A stretch of 12,142 nt of DNA from contig CAWUIN010000084.1 of assembly GCA_963922535.1 (NCBI GenBank), positions 1-12,142 on the forward strand. The letters are read 5' to 3'. The translations under genes were made by a program, and so were the position numbers. Position 1 is the stretch's first letter, and every line of letters starts with the position of its first letter. The notes below the pieces were generated by a model that was given only the letters and a program-made list of their open reading frames with translations, had not been told where the DNA came from and did no database searches. Shown one piece after another: positions 1 to 6,530 of this stretch. Source of the DNA: Tectiglobus sp963922535. GTDB taxonomy: Bacteria > Pseudomonadota > Alphaproteobacteria > Rhizobiales > Hyphomicrobiaceae.

Positions 1-332
1 ATGACAGCATCCAACTTGAGGCCTTTCTCATCAAGCATTCGATCGAGTGCCTGAGCCTGTGTCACGGTGCGTGGGAAACCGTCCAGGATAAAGCCATTCG
101 CACAATCCGATTCTTCGACTCGATCCGACACAATACCGATAACAATTTCATCTGATACCAAGCCGCCGCCGTCCATAATGGCCTTGGCCTTTAATCCAAC
201 CGGAGTGCCTGCAGCAACAGCTGCCCGCAGCATTTCGCCGGTTGACAGTTGAACGATATTGCGCATCTCGGTCAGCCGGGCTGCCTGGGTGCCTTTTCCG
301 GCTCCTGGTGGTCCAAGTAGAATAATGTTCAT
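1..332 (-). CDS. adk: Adenylate kinase, N-terminal part (cut by the window edge)
   Basis: Cytosolic enzyme that interconverts ATP + AMP and two ADP, keeping the adenylate pool balanced. About 110 residues are visible, starting MNIILLGPPGAGKGTQ, which holds the P-loop (GPPGAGKGT, residues 7-15). The AMP-binding motif STGEMLR follows at about residue 30, and DGFPRT, with its conserved arginine, lies at about 84-89. The LID domain and C-terminus lie beyond base 1, so whether the LID is short, long or zinc-binding cannot be seen. The ATG (330-332) overlaps the secY TGA stop as ATGA, indicating translational coupling. adk directly after secY, with no rpmJ between, is the usual alphaproteobacterial order; rpsM, rpsK and rpoA would be expected further on. 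Identity is secure. Confidence 0.98.
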   Translation of the reverse strand, partial: MNIILLGPPGAGKGTQAARLTEMRNIVQLSTGEMLRAAVAAGTPVGLKAKAIMDGGGLVSDEIVIGIVSDRVEESDCANGFILDGFPRTVTQAQALDRMLDEKGLKLDAV

Positions 333-1732
333 TTCCGACCTCGCGATGAGCCTTTGCTGAGTTTAGGCGATGCACCTCTGCTGAGCTTAGCCTTCTTTAT
401 CAAGCCTTCGTATTGATGTGCCATAAGATGGCTCTGAACTTGCGCAACTGTGTCCATTGTGACACTTACGGCGATAAGCAATGACGTTCCGCCCAGAACA
501 GCACCGAATGAAGATGGGATACCCAGATTGGAAATAAGAACTTCCGGCAGCAGACAAACGGTTGCTAGGTATAATGAGCCGACAACGGTAATACGTGTTA
601 AGACATAATCGATATATTTTGCCGTTTGTGCGCCTGGACGACGGCCTGGAAGAAAACCGCCATGTTTACGCAAGTTATCCGCCGTATCTTGCGGATTAAA
701 CACGACAGCGGTATAGAAAAAACAGAAGAATATGATAAGTACCACGTAAAAGAACATGTGCAGCGGCTGGCCATAACCTAATGCGGCTGTAATGTATGTG
801 ACCCATTCAGGTGCGGCAGCGCCAGCCGAACCCGCTGAAAAACTGGCCGCTGTGATTGGCAGCAGCAACAGAGACGAAGCAAAAATGGGTGGAATGACAC
901 CAGCCGTGTTCAATTTGAGCGGGAGATGCGACGAGTCACCCTGGAACATTCGATTGCCGACCTGGCGTTTAGGGTACTGGACCAGCAATCGCCGCTGCGC
1001 GCGTTCCATAAACACGATGACAACAACGGCGGCAATCATCATAACAAGTAGAAAAATCAGAGCGAACGCAGAAAGGTTGCCCTGCCGTGATGTCTCAAAA
1101 AGTTGCATGATCGCGTTTGGCAAGGCCGCCACGATACCGGCGAAAATGATCAGCGAAATGCCATTGCCCACGCCACGCGCTGTAATCTGCTCGCCAAGCC
1201 ACATCAAGAACATTGTGCCACCGACCAGCGTAATCACTGTGCTCAGTCTGAAGAACCAGCCGGGATCAGGGACAACCGGCCCGGCCTGAGCCTGTGTGGC
1301 CTCCAGGCCTATGGCAATACCGTAGGCCTGCGCCGTCGCCAGCAAGACCGTGAGATAACGGGTATACTGGTTTATTTGCTTGCGGCCCTGCTCACCTTCT
1401 TTTTTGAGTTCCATCAGTCGTTTATCGACCGAAGACAGCAGCTGTATGATAATCGATGCGGAAATGTATGGCATGATGTTCAAGGCGAAGATTGCCATAC
1501 GCTCCACCGCCCCACCGGAGAACATGTTGAACATGCCAAGAATGCCGGCGGCGTTGTTATTAAACGTTTGGCTAAATGCGACGCTGTCAATCCCGGGCAA
1601 TGGAATAAATGTACCAAACCGGTAAACCAGCAAAGCACCGAGCGTGAACCAGATCCGCCTTTTGAGCTCTTCGGCCTTTGCAAACGCGCCTAAATTCAAG
1701 TTGGCGGCTAATTGTTCTGCAGCAGATGCCAT
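329..1732 (-). CDS. secY: Protein translocase subunit SecY
   Basis: Central pore of the SecYEG translocon in the inner membrane, which passes unfolded proteins from SecA or the ribosome. The 467-residue protein shows the usual ten hydrophobic segments. Signature stretches include YRFGTFIPLPGID (37-49, first membrane segment), an ERMAIFALNIMPYISASI region (77-94), KKEGEQGRKQINQYTRYLT (110-128), GNGISLIIFAG (189-199) and the cytosolic loop ERAQRRLLVQYPKRQVG (243-259). RKHGGFLPGRRPG (355-367) belongs to the large cytosolic loop needed for SecA and ribosome contact. The tail is basic (KKAKLSRG onward). The ATG at 1732 is preferred because MASAAEQLAANLNLG matches the family and follows a GGGAG Shine-Dalgarno; an in-frame ATG at 1795 has no clear ribosome site. 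It follows rplO after a 154-base gap and overlaps adk by 4 bases. Confidence 0.98.
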   Translation of the reverse strand: MASAAEQLAANLNLGAFAKAEELKRRIWFTLGALLVYRFGTFIPLPGIDSVAFSQTFNNNAAGILGMFNMFSGGAVERMAIFALNIMPYISASIIIQLLSSVDKRLMELKKEGEQGRKQINQYTRYLTVLLATAQAYGIAIGLEATQAQAGPVVPDPGWFFRLSTVITLVGGTMFLMWLGEQITARGVGNGISLIIFAGIVAALPNAIMQLFETSRQGNLSAFALIFLLVMMIAAVVVIVFMERAQRRLLVQYPKRQVGNRMFQGDSSHLPLKLNTAGVIPPIFASSLLLLPITAASFSAGSAGAAAPEWVTYITAALGYGQPLHMFFYVVLIIFFCFFYTAVVFNPQDTADNLRKHGGFLPGRRPGAQTAKYIDYVLTRITVVGSLYLATVCLLPEVLISNLGIPSSFGAVLGGTSLLIAVSVTMDTVAQVQSHLMAHQYEGLIKKAKLSRGASPKLSKGSSRGRK

Positions 1733-1886
1733 TACCTGATCTCCCAAGGCGCGCACAGGACGCTTTGTTGCGGCCACAATCGTATAAGATAACACATGAC
1801 ACTAAAGTGGCATAACCGCAAGCGTACCGCTATCATATCCATGTTGTGTATGGCGCTGTAAATCGCGACGCCAATCATATTTCATT
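1733..1886 (-). other. rplO-secY intergenic gap
   Basis: This 154-base spacer is long for this cluster. It shows no stable hairpin with a T tract. A possible sigma-70-like pair is TTTACA followed after 19 bases by TATGAT on the minus strand (near 1830-1862), which is a sub-optimal spacing. The last 14 bases contain the secY Shine-Dalgarno (GGGAG). A secondary promoter for secY-adk is possible but unproven. Confidence 0.35.
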
Positions 1887-2414
1887 CTATTTTGAAGCCC
1901 TGGCCTTTTTTGCAGCTGTCTTAGCGCGCTTTTTCTCATCATCGGGCAACACCTTTTTTTCGATCAGCGTAATTGAGCCGCCAGACTTTTCGATCGCCGC
2001 GCGCGCAGACGGCGTGGCATAGTGCGCCTTAATCGTGATAGCCGTGCTGAGATCTCCCTCTCCAAGAATGCGTAAACCGTCTTTGGAGCGGCGCAGAATA
2101 CCGGCTTCTACAAGGCTTGCAAGGTCGAGTGGTTTGGATGCATCAATGCGGCCTGCCTCAATGAAAGACTGCAAAACACCGATGTTAAGTTCGTTAAAGT
2201 CTTTCTGGCGCCATTTGCGAAACCCACGCTTTGGGAGGCGGCGATAAAGTGGCATCTGGCCGCCTTCAAAGGCTTGGATCGCAACCCCAGAACGCGACTT
2301 CTGGCCTTTAACGCCTCGCCCGCCCGTTTTGCCAACACCTGAGCCTATACCACGGCCAACGCGGACTTTGCGCTTGGCAGCGCCTGGATTTTCCTGGATC
2401 TCATTGAGACGCAT
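1887..2414 (-). CDS. rplO: 50S ribosomal protein L15
   Basis: Late-assembly protein of the large subunit that binds 23S rRNA with a long extended N-terminal arm. The 175-residue product starts MRLNEIQENPGAAK. It carries the glycine- and lysine-rich arm VGRGIGSGVGKTGGRGVKGQ (about residues 20-39), then GGQMPLYRRLPKRGF (53-67) and a compact C-terminal domain. It is longer than the roughly 145-residue E. coli protein, ending in a lysine/alanine-rich tail (EKKRAKTAAKKARASK) as in many alphaproteobacteria. I chose the ATG at 2414 over an in-frame TTG two codons earlier because L15 normally begins M-(K/R)-LNE. An AGGA lies 11 bases upstream. rpmD ends 23 bases before it. Confidence 0.97.
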   Translation of the reverse strand: MRLNEIQENPGAAKRKVRVGRGIGSGVGKTGGRGVKGQKSRSGVAIQAFEGGQMPLYRRLPKRGFRKWRQKDFNELNIGVLQSFIEAGRIDASKPLDLASLVEAGILRRSKDGLRILGEGDLSTAITIKAHYATPSARAAIEKSGGSITLIEKKVLPDDEKKRAKTAAKKARASK

Positions 2415-2437
2415 GGTCAAAAATTTCCTGTCAGTCT

Positions 2438-2650
2438 TTATTTACATTCGTCATGTTGTGCGACGATGCGAATGAGGTGGCTCACTTTCTTGATCATACC
2501 ACGCACGGCAGGTGTATCTTCGAGCGTACGCTCGCGATTCATCTTGTTGAGGCCGAGCCCGATCAATGTCCGCCGTTGTACATCATCGCGGCGCAACGGA
2601 CTGCCGGTTTGCCTGATTGTAACGGTCTTGCCGTTGGAACTTTGCGACAT
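2438..2650 (-). CDS. rpmD: 50S ribosomal protein L30
   Basis: Small protein on the surface of the large subunit, packed against 23S and 5S rRNA contacts. The 70-residue product contains the family signature: VTIRQTGSPLRR near the N-terminus, then RRTLIGLGLNKMNRERTLEDTP (about residues 26-47) and GMIKKVSHLIRI before a short tail. The last few residues (VAQHDECK) go slightly beyond the 58-60 residue core of E. coli L30. The ATG at 2650 is preferred over an in-frame TTG three codons upstream, because it has a TAGGA Shine-Dalgarno about 9 bases away and gives the expected MSQSS-type start. It lies 18 bases after the rpsE stop. Confidence 0.97.
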   Translation of the reverse strand: MSQSSNGKTVTIRQTGSPLRRDDVQRRTLIGLGLNKMNRERTLEDTPAVRGMIKKVSHLIRIVAQHDECK

Positions 2651-2668
2651 TGTATCCAATCCTAGACT

Positions 2669-3304
2669 TTAATTTTTATTCGTCTCGGTTTTAGCTTCCA
2701 CTTCCACTGGTGTGTCAGAAGCCGTCTCTGCCTGCGCCTGCTGATGCTCAGCGGTTGTGGAACCGTCGCGGCGGCGGGCATTGATCTCAGCTGGTTTTTT
2801 ACTGCGTCTGGCTGCAACTGTGCGTGGCGACTCCTGGCGTCCAAGCGCGTCAAATGTTGCGCGCACAACGTTATAAGGGTTTGCTGAGCCCATTGATTTT
2901 GCAACGACATCCTGCACACCGAGCATCTCAAACACAGCCCGCATTGCACCGCCTGCAATGATGCCGGTCCCTGGTGGTGCCGAGCGGATGAGCACCTTTC
3001 CTGCTCCATGGCGGCCGACGCTGTCATGGTCAAGGGTACGGCCTTCTCTCAGATGAACGCGCATCAGGGAGCGACGTGCGGATTCGTTTGCCTTGCGAAT
3101 CGCCTCCGGCACCTCACGGGCCTTGCCGTGTCCAAAGCCAACGCGTCCCTTCATGTCACCAACCACGACGAGGGCGGCAAAGCCGAAGCGTTTGCCACCT
3201 TTCACGGTTTTGGAGACACGATTGATGTGTACCAGCTTATCTGTAAATTCACTATCGCGCTCTTCCCGGTCCCGGCCGCGCTCTCTTCCTGGTCCACGTG
3301 CCAC
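2669..3304 (-). CDS. rpsE: 30S ribosomal protein S5 with an extended C-terminal tail
   Basis: Small-subunit protein at the mRNA entry side, important for decoding accuracy and for contact with S4 and S8. The 211-residue product has an arginine-rich alphaproteobacterial N-terminus (RGRDREERDSE) and the double-stranded RNA-binding S5 domain. Loop NRVSKTVKGGKRFGF (29-43) is the region where spectinomycin-resistance changes map in E. coli; it looks wild type here. GRVGFGHGKAREVPEAI (53-69) and GTGIIAGGAMRAV (112-124) are also clear. Residues from about 178 form a polar, glutamate-rich tail absent from E. coli S5. GTG at 3304 is chosen: it gives the family-like MARGPGRERG and has AAAGGA 7 bases upstream. 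A TTG two codons earlier (3310) is possible. Confidence 0.97.
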   Translation of the reverse strand: MARGPGRERGRDREERDSEFTDKLVHINRVSKTVKGGKRFGFAALVVVGDMKGRVGFGHGKAREVPEAIRKANESARRSLMRVHLREGRTLDHDSVGRHGAGKVLIRSAPPGTGIIAGGAMRAVFEMLGVQDVVAKSMGSANPYNVVRATFDALGRQESPRTVAARRSKKPAEINARRRDGSTTAEHQQAQAETASDTPVEVEAKTETNKN

Positions 3305-3317
3305 GTTCAAGTCCTTT
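3302..3317 (-). promoter_or_regulatory. rpsE ribosome binding site and GTG start
   Basis: Reading the minus strand, the rplR stop TAA runs straight into AAGGAAAGGAC, then TTG, AAC and GTG. AAAGGA (3312-3317) stands 7 bases before the GTG, and a second AAGGA (3317-3321) stands 6 bases before the TTG. The Shine-Dalgarno sites overlap or abut the upstream stop codon, so S5 translation is probably coupled to L18. The start choice between GTG and TTG cannot be settled from sequence alone; family similarity favours GTG. Confidence 0.65.
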
Positions 3318-3319
3318 CC

Positions 3320-3679
3320 TTAAAAATTAAGACCGCCCTCACGCGCAGCATCAGCAAGAGCTTTCACCCGCCCATGATACATGTAACCGCCACGGTCAAA
3401 CACGACGTCCTTGATCCCGGCATTTACAGCGCGTTCCGCCACAGCCTTACCCACTGCTTCGGCTGCCGCTTTGTCGGCACCAGTCTTCAGTTCCGCACGT
3501 AACGCTTTGTCCAACGTCGATGCAGCAGCAAGAGTGCGCCCGCTGACATCATCGATAATCTGCGCGTAAATATTTTTCGATGACCGGTAAACGGACAGAC
3601 GAGGCCGACCATTGGCAAACTTGCGCAGCTGCCGGCGAACCCGGCTTTTGCGCCGATCAAATTGTGAAAGCGCAGGCAT
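3320..3679 (-). CDS. rplR: 50S ribosomal protein L18
   Basis: Binds 5S rRNA together with L5 to form the central protuberance of the large subunit. The 119-residue product has the basic N-terminal arm (DRRKSRVRRQLRK, about 8-20), then GRPRLSVYRSSKNIYAQIIDD (24-44), the heart of the L18 fold. The conserved C-terminal half includes VVFDRGGYMYHGRVKALADAAREGGLNF (92-119), ending as the family usually does. Length matches the usual 117-120 residues. ATG at 3679 follows AAGGACAGGA. It lies 11 bases after rplF and 15 bases before the rpsE GTG start. Confidence 0.98.
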   Translation of the reverse strand: MPALSQFDRRKSRVRRQLRKFANGRPRLSVYRSSKNIYAQIIDDVSGRTLAAASTLDKALRAELKTGADKAAAEAVGKAVAERAVNAGIKDVVFDRGGYMYHGRVKALADAAREGGLNF

Positions 3680-3690
3680 TGTTCCTGTCC

Positions 3691-4233
3691 TTACTTCTTC
3701 TTACCTTCCTTACGGAAGATGTATTCACCCTTATAGCGAACGCCCTTGCCCTGATAGGGCTCTGGTGGGCGGTAATCACGAATTTCAGCTGCAACTTGGC
3801 CAACCAGCTGCTTGTTAATGCCGGTTACCGTAACAATCTCTTGTTTAGCTCCGCCAACTGCGACTTCAATGCCTGCTGGCACTTTATGAAGAACTTCGTG
3901 GCTGTAGCCAAGACTGAGTTGCAGGATATCCTTCCCCTTCATTGCAGCGCGATAACCAACGCCCTGAATTTCGAGCGTTCTTGTGTAGCCCTGTGTCACG
4001 CCAACAATCAGATTTTGCACCATTGTACGGCACATTCCCCACATAGAGCGGGATTTCTTGCTGTCGTCTTTCGGCGTCACAACTATTTTGCCATCTGTCA
4101 TCTCGACAATAACATCATCAGGACAGGTGAATTCAAGTTCACCTTTCGGGCCCTTTACTTTAATGTTTTGGCCGTCGACGGTTGCAGTAACCTTGTCAGG
4201 CACGGACACAGGTTTCTTACCAATTCGTGACAT
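3691..4233 (-). CDS. rplF: 50S ribosomal protein L6
   Basis: Binds 23S rRNA near the sarcin-ricin loop and the base of the L7/L12 stalk, where elongation factors dock. The 180-residue product begins MSRIGKKPV and contains two tandem L6 folds. GPKGEL (about 28-33) is in the first. In the second are the linker region MWGMCRTMVQNLIVGVTQGY and the motif LEIQGVGYRAAMKGK (87-101). The C-terminal signature RPPEPYQGKGVRYKGE (154-169) and a KEGKKK end are typical. Length is normal (usually 176-180). It sits 43 bases after rpsH and 11 bases before rplR. Confidence 0.98.
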   Translation of the reverse strand: MSRIGKKPVSVPDKVTATVDGQNIKVKGPKGELEFTCPDDVIVEMTDGKIVVTPKDDSKKSRSMWGMCRTMVQNLIVGVTQGYTRTLEIQGVGYRAAMKGKDILQLSLGYSHEVLHKVPAGIEVAVGGAKQEIVTVTGINKQLVGQVAAEIRDYRPPEPYQGKGVRYKGEYIFRKEGKKK

Positions 4234-4276
4234 GGCTCATCTCACTCCATTCTGCAGCCGCAGATGACCGCAGCAT

Positions 4277-4669
4277 CTAGAATACGTTGCACAAAACTTC
4301 GCCACCGACGTTTTCCTCACGCGCCCGCCAGTCTGACATTACGCCTTTTGGCGTAGACAATATGACGACGCCAAGACCGTTTGCGACCGTTGGAATATCC
4401 TTGACTGAAGAATAAACCCGCCGCCCCGGCGTCGATACACGCTTGATTTCGCGGATTGCCGGTTCGCCGTTGTTGTACTTTAATTCGATTTCAATCTCCG
4501 GCCGGCTGCCTTTTTGCTCAATTTGCGCATAGCCGCGTATATATCCCTCATCCTTGAGCACATCGAGCACGCGAGAGCGCATATTGGAAGCCGGCGTGGT
4601 CGTTTTCGGTCTCCGCCGCATCTGCGCGTTGCGGATGCGGGTCAGCATATCACCGATCGGATCGTTCAT
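4277..4669 (-). CDS. rpsH: 30S ribosomal protein S8
   Basis: Primary 16S rRNA-binding protein of the small-subunit body; in E. coli it also represses translation of the spc operon. The 130-residue product begins MNDPIGDMLTRIRNAQ. It includes VLDVLKDEGYIRGY (about 35-48), EIEIELKYNNGEP and GRRVYSSVKDIP, and ends with the hallmark GLGVVILSTPKG (98-109) and NVGGEVLCNVF. The penultimate part usually reads CRVF or similar, so CNVF is a small variation. The ATG at 4669 is chosen from the conserved N-terminus and the upstream GGAGGAAGG; the reading frame stays open further upstream through rpsN in another frame but has no homology there. It is 17 bases after rpsN. Confidence 0.98.
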   Translation of the reverse strand: MNDPIGDMLTRIRNAQMRRRPKTTTPASNMRSRVLDVLKDEGYIRGYAQIEQKGSRPEIEIELKYNNGEPAIREIKRVSTPGRRVYSSVKDIPTVANGLGVVILSTPKGVMSDWRAREENVGGEVLCNVF

Positions 4670-4686
4670 CCTGTTGCCTTCCTCCG

Positions 4687-4992
4687 TTACCAGCTCGATT
4701 TGACCATGCCCGGGATGCGTCCCTGCGCGGCAAGTTCCCGCAACTGGTTTCTGCAAATCTGTAGTTTGCGATAATAGGCGCGGGGGCGGCCTGTAATCTC
4801 GCAACGATTGCGCACACGGGTTTCAGAACCGTTGCGCGGCATACTCGCAAGTTTCAATTGCGCGGCGAAGCGCTCATCCATTGGCTTTTCGCGATCCATG
4901 ATGATGGCTTTGAGCGCCTCGCGTTTTGCTTTGTACTGCTCAGACAGCTTGCGCCGACGTTTGTTTTTTTCTATTGCACTAAGTTTGGCCAT
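4687..4992 (-). CDS. rpsN: 30S ribosomal protein S14, zinc-free (C-minus) type
   Basis: Small-subunit head protein placed next to S3, S10 and S19. At 101 residues it is the long form without the CXXC zinc ribbon: cysteines occur only singly, in NRCEITGRPR (about 62-71) and in LQICRNQLRE. The lysine/arginine-rich N-terminus (NKRRRKLSEQYKAKREALK) and the end GRIPGMVKSSW are standard. The usual SRIALRE motif reads CRNQLRE here, a minor substitution set. The start is well supported by a strong GGAGG Shine-Dalgarno five bases before the ATG at 4992. The 51-base gap after rplE contains a small GC hairpin. Confidence 0.98.
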   Translation of the reverse strand: MAKLSAIEKNKRRRKLSEQYKAKREALKAIIMDREKPMDERFAAQLKLASMPRNGSETRVRNRCEITGRPRAYYRKLQICRNQLRELAAQGRIPGMVKSSW

Positions 4993-4997
4993 TCAGT

Positions 4998-5026
4998 CCT
5001 CCGGACGCCTGGCGGCGAAGCGCCGC
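4998..5026 (-). promoter_or_regulatory. rpsN leader: GC hairpin and strong Shine-Dalgarno
   Basis: On the minus strand the rplE-rpsN gap carries GCGGCG-CTT-CGCCGC (5012-5026), a perfect 6-base-pair GC stem with a tiny loop. Nine bases later comes GGAGG at 4998-5002, five bases from the rpsN ATG. There is no T tract after the stem, so it is not an intrinsic terminator. It may be an mRNA stability or translation-control element, or a random GC-rich palindrome; the function is inferred only. Confidence 0.4.
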
Positions 5027-5043
5027 GATCCTCGGTTGAAATT

Positions 5044-5673
5044 CTAGTTTGGAAATGGAAAATTAAACTGCTTCAGAAGCTCACGTGCTTCATCGTCTGT
5101 TGGTGCTGACGTCACGACAATGATGTCCATTCCCCAAATCTCGTCTACTTTGTCATAGTTGATCTCAGGAAATACGATATGCTCTTTAAGCCCCATGGCA
5201 AAGTTCCCACGCCCGTCAAAGCTTTTGGGATTAAGACCGCGGAAGTCTTTTACGCGTGGCAGGGCGATTGTGACAAGACGGTCAATAAATTCGTACATCC
5301 GGTCACCGCGCAGGGTCACCTTGGCGCCGATCGACATACCTTCGCGCAACTTAAACGTCGCGATTGATTTGCGTGCGATGGTAATCAACGGTCGCTGCCC
5401 TGATATTAAGCTCAGATCGTTGACCGCACTTTCAACTTTCTTACGATCGTTAACGGCTTCACCCACGCCCATATTTATGACGATTTTCTGGATTTTGGGG
5501 ATCTGCATGATGTTCTTGTAAGAGAACTTTTCAAGCATTGCCGCCTTAATCTTATCCTCGTATGAAACCTTCATACGAGGCTTGTAGCCTTCCGGCCGTG
5601 TGAACGAGCGCGGTTCCTGGCCGGCAGATGGCCGCTCGGCCTTCTTGTCCTTGGATTTTTTCTGCTCCGCCAT
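5044..5673 (-). CDS. rplE: 50S ribosomal protein L5 with an N-terminal extension
   Basis: Binds 5S rRNA and forms part of the central protuberance and the bridge to S13 in the small-subunit head. The 209-residue product has the full L5 fold: FSYKNIMQIPKIQKIVINMGVGEA (about 50-73), GQRPLITIARKSIATFKLREG, GAKVTLRG, DFRGLNPKSFDGRGNFAMG and the end NFPFPN. E. coli L5 is 179 residues and rhizobial forms about 185. The extra length is an N-terminal lysine-, glutamate- and proline-rich stretch of about 30 residues before KVSYEDKIKAAM. ATG at 5673 has AGGA 9 bases upstream and lies 4 bases after rplX; an internal ATG at 5574 lacks a convincing ribosome site and would leave a 100-base gap. Confidence 0.96.
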   Translation of the reverse strand: MAEQKKSKDKKAERPSAGQEPRSFTRPEGYKPRMKVSYEDKIKAAMLEKFSYKNIMQIPKIQKIVINMGVGEAVNDRKKVESAVNDLSLISGQRPLITIARKSIATFKLREGMSIGAKVTLRGDRMYEFIDRLVTIALPRVKDFRGLNPKSFDGRGNFAMGLKEHIVFPEINYDKVDEIWGMDIIVVTSAPTDDEARELLKQFNFPFPN

Positions 5674-5677
5674 CGTT

Positions 5678-6004
5678 TTAGTTCCTATCCGGGATAAGTT
5701 CGCCTGATCGCTTTGCAAAGCGGACTTTGCGGCCATCTTCCATAAACTTGAAACCGACACGCGTTGGCACACCATCACGTGGATCTTCATGGGCAAGGTT
5801 AGAGAGATTGATCGGCGCTTCCTTGGTGATAATCCCGCCTTCCTGGTTGGCTGTCTGGCGCTGGTGGCGGCGGACTATATTTACGCCACGCACAATCGCG
5901 CGATTTTCCTTTGGCATCATGGTGAGGATCTCGCCCTGCTTGCCTTTATCACGACCGGCAAGAACCACGACCCTGTCGCCTTTTTTGAATTTAAGAGATG
6001 GCAT
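5678..6004 (-). CDS. rplX: 50S ribosomal protein L24
   Basis: Assembly-initiator protein that binds the 5' domain of 23S rRNA and sits by the exit tunnel. The 108-residue product begins with a KOW motif (KKGDRVVVLAGRDKGKQGEI, about residues 7-26). It continues with the alphaproteobacterial-style RGVNIVRRHQRQTANQEGGI (39-58), KEAPINLSN, and VRFAKRSGELI near the end. Length is normal for the class. Its ATG (6002-6004) is only one base after the rplN TGA stop, giving TGACATG, so translation is almost certainly coupled to L14. rplE starts 4 bases after its stop. Confidence 0.98.
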   Translation of the reverse strand: MPSLKFKKGDRVVVLAGRDKGKQGEILTMMPKENRAIVRGVNIVRRHQRQTANQEGGIITKEAPINLSNLAHEDPRDGVPTRVGFKFMEDGRKVRFAKRSGELIPDRN

Positions 6005-6005
6005 G

Positions 6006-6374
6006 TCAAAGCACCTCCGGCGCCAAAGAAATGATTTTCATATGGTTTTTAGCGCGCAATTCGCGCGTTACCGGCCCGAATATACGTGTGCCAATCGGCT
6101 CGCCTGAGGCGTTAATCAAGACCGCAGCATTACGATCAAACCGGATCAACGAACCGTCAGGGCGACGCACACCTTTGGCCGTGCGGACGACGACGGCCTT
6201 CATGACCTGGCCTTTTTTGACACGGCCTTGTGGGATTGCCTCCTTGACAGAGACCACGATTATATCGCCGATGCGGGCGTATTTACGCTTTGAACCGCCT
6301 ATAACCTTGATGCACTGGACACGGCGTGCGCCAGAGTTATCGGCGACATCAAGATTGGTCTGCATCTGGATCAT
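6006..6374 (-). CDS. rplN: 50S ribosomal protein L14, first gene of the spc block
   Basis: Large-subunit protein at the subunit interface, contacting L19 and 16S rRNA helix 14. The 122-residue product has exactly the usual length and starts MIQMQTNLDVADNSGARRVQCIKV, the classic L14 N-terminus. The middle contains the signature block around AVVVRTAKGVRRPDGSLIRFD (about 60-80), NAAVLIN, GTRIFGPVTRELR (95-107) and the end KIISLAPEVL. The ATG at 6374 has GAGGAACGGG about 10 bases upstream. The preceding 156-base gap separates it from rpsQ; in E. coli this is where the spc operon begins. Confidence 0.98.
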   Translation of the reverse strand: MIQMQTNLDVADNSGARRVQCIKVIGGSKRKYARIGDIIVVSVKEAIPQGRVKKGQVMKAVVVRTAKGVRRPDGSLIRFDRNAAVLINASGEPIGTRIFGPVTRELRAKNHMKIISLAPEVL

Positions 6375-6530
6375 CTGACCCGTTCCTCTGTTTTAATGCT
6401 CAACGCAACCATGCCAGCAACAAGAGTTAAACCAATGTTGCGGCAGTTTAAATCTGAACCGTTCGTCTATGTGCAGGCAAAGCACTGACGATACAAGCTC
6501 CGGAGAATTTCAGCTTAACTGTCCTGCTGC
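6375..6530 (-). other. rpsQ-rplN intergenic gap (S10/spc operon boundary)
   Basis: This is the longest non-coding stretch in the window, 156 bases. It has no open reading frame of interest on either strand and no T-rich terminator. One 6-base inverted repeat (gcaaca 6417-6422 with tgttgc 6436-6441, 13-base loop) is present. In E. coli the spc promoter occupies the same gap. I looked for sigma-70-like hexamers and found only weak candidates, the best being TTGCTG (6415-6420) and CATTAA (6393-6398) with a 16-base spacer, which would leave a leader of only about a dozen bases. A promoter here is therefore plausible from context but not demonstrated. Confidence 0.4.

Noticed and set aside
329..332. 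Missing rpmJ between secY and adk as a possible gene loss
   Set aside because: adk following secY directly is the ordinary arrangement in alphaproteobacteria; rpmJ is usually elsewhere in the chromosome.
792..1289. Open frame of 165 codons on the plus strand opposite secY
   Set aside because: It lies antisense to a clear secY, has no recognisable domain, and is the typical shadow of a GC-biased coding strand.
1733..1795. Upstream in-frame ATG for SecY giving 21 extra residues
   Set aside because: No good ribosome site precedes it and the added residues do not resemble SecY; the ATG at 1732 has GGGAG and the family N-terminus.
3580..4230. Open frame of 216 codons on the plus strand opposite rplF and rplR
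   Set aside because: It is long but antisense to two certain ribosomal genes, has no plausible domain and reads as a mirror of their codons.
5660..5700. Possible S8 repressor site at the rplX-rplE junction, as in E. coli
   Set aside because: Only a very small TATCC/GGATA palindrome is present, too short to call a binding structure by eye.
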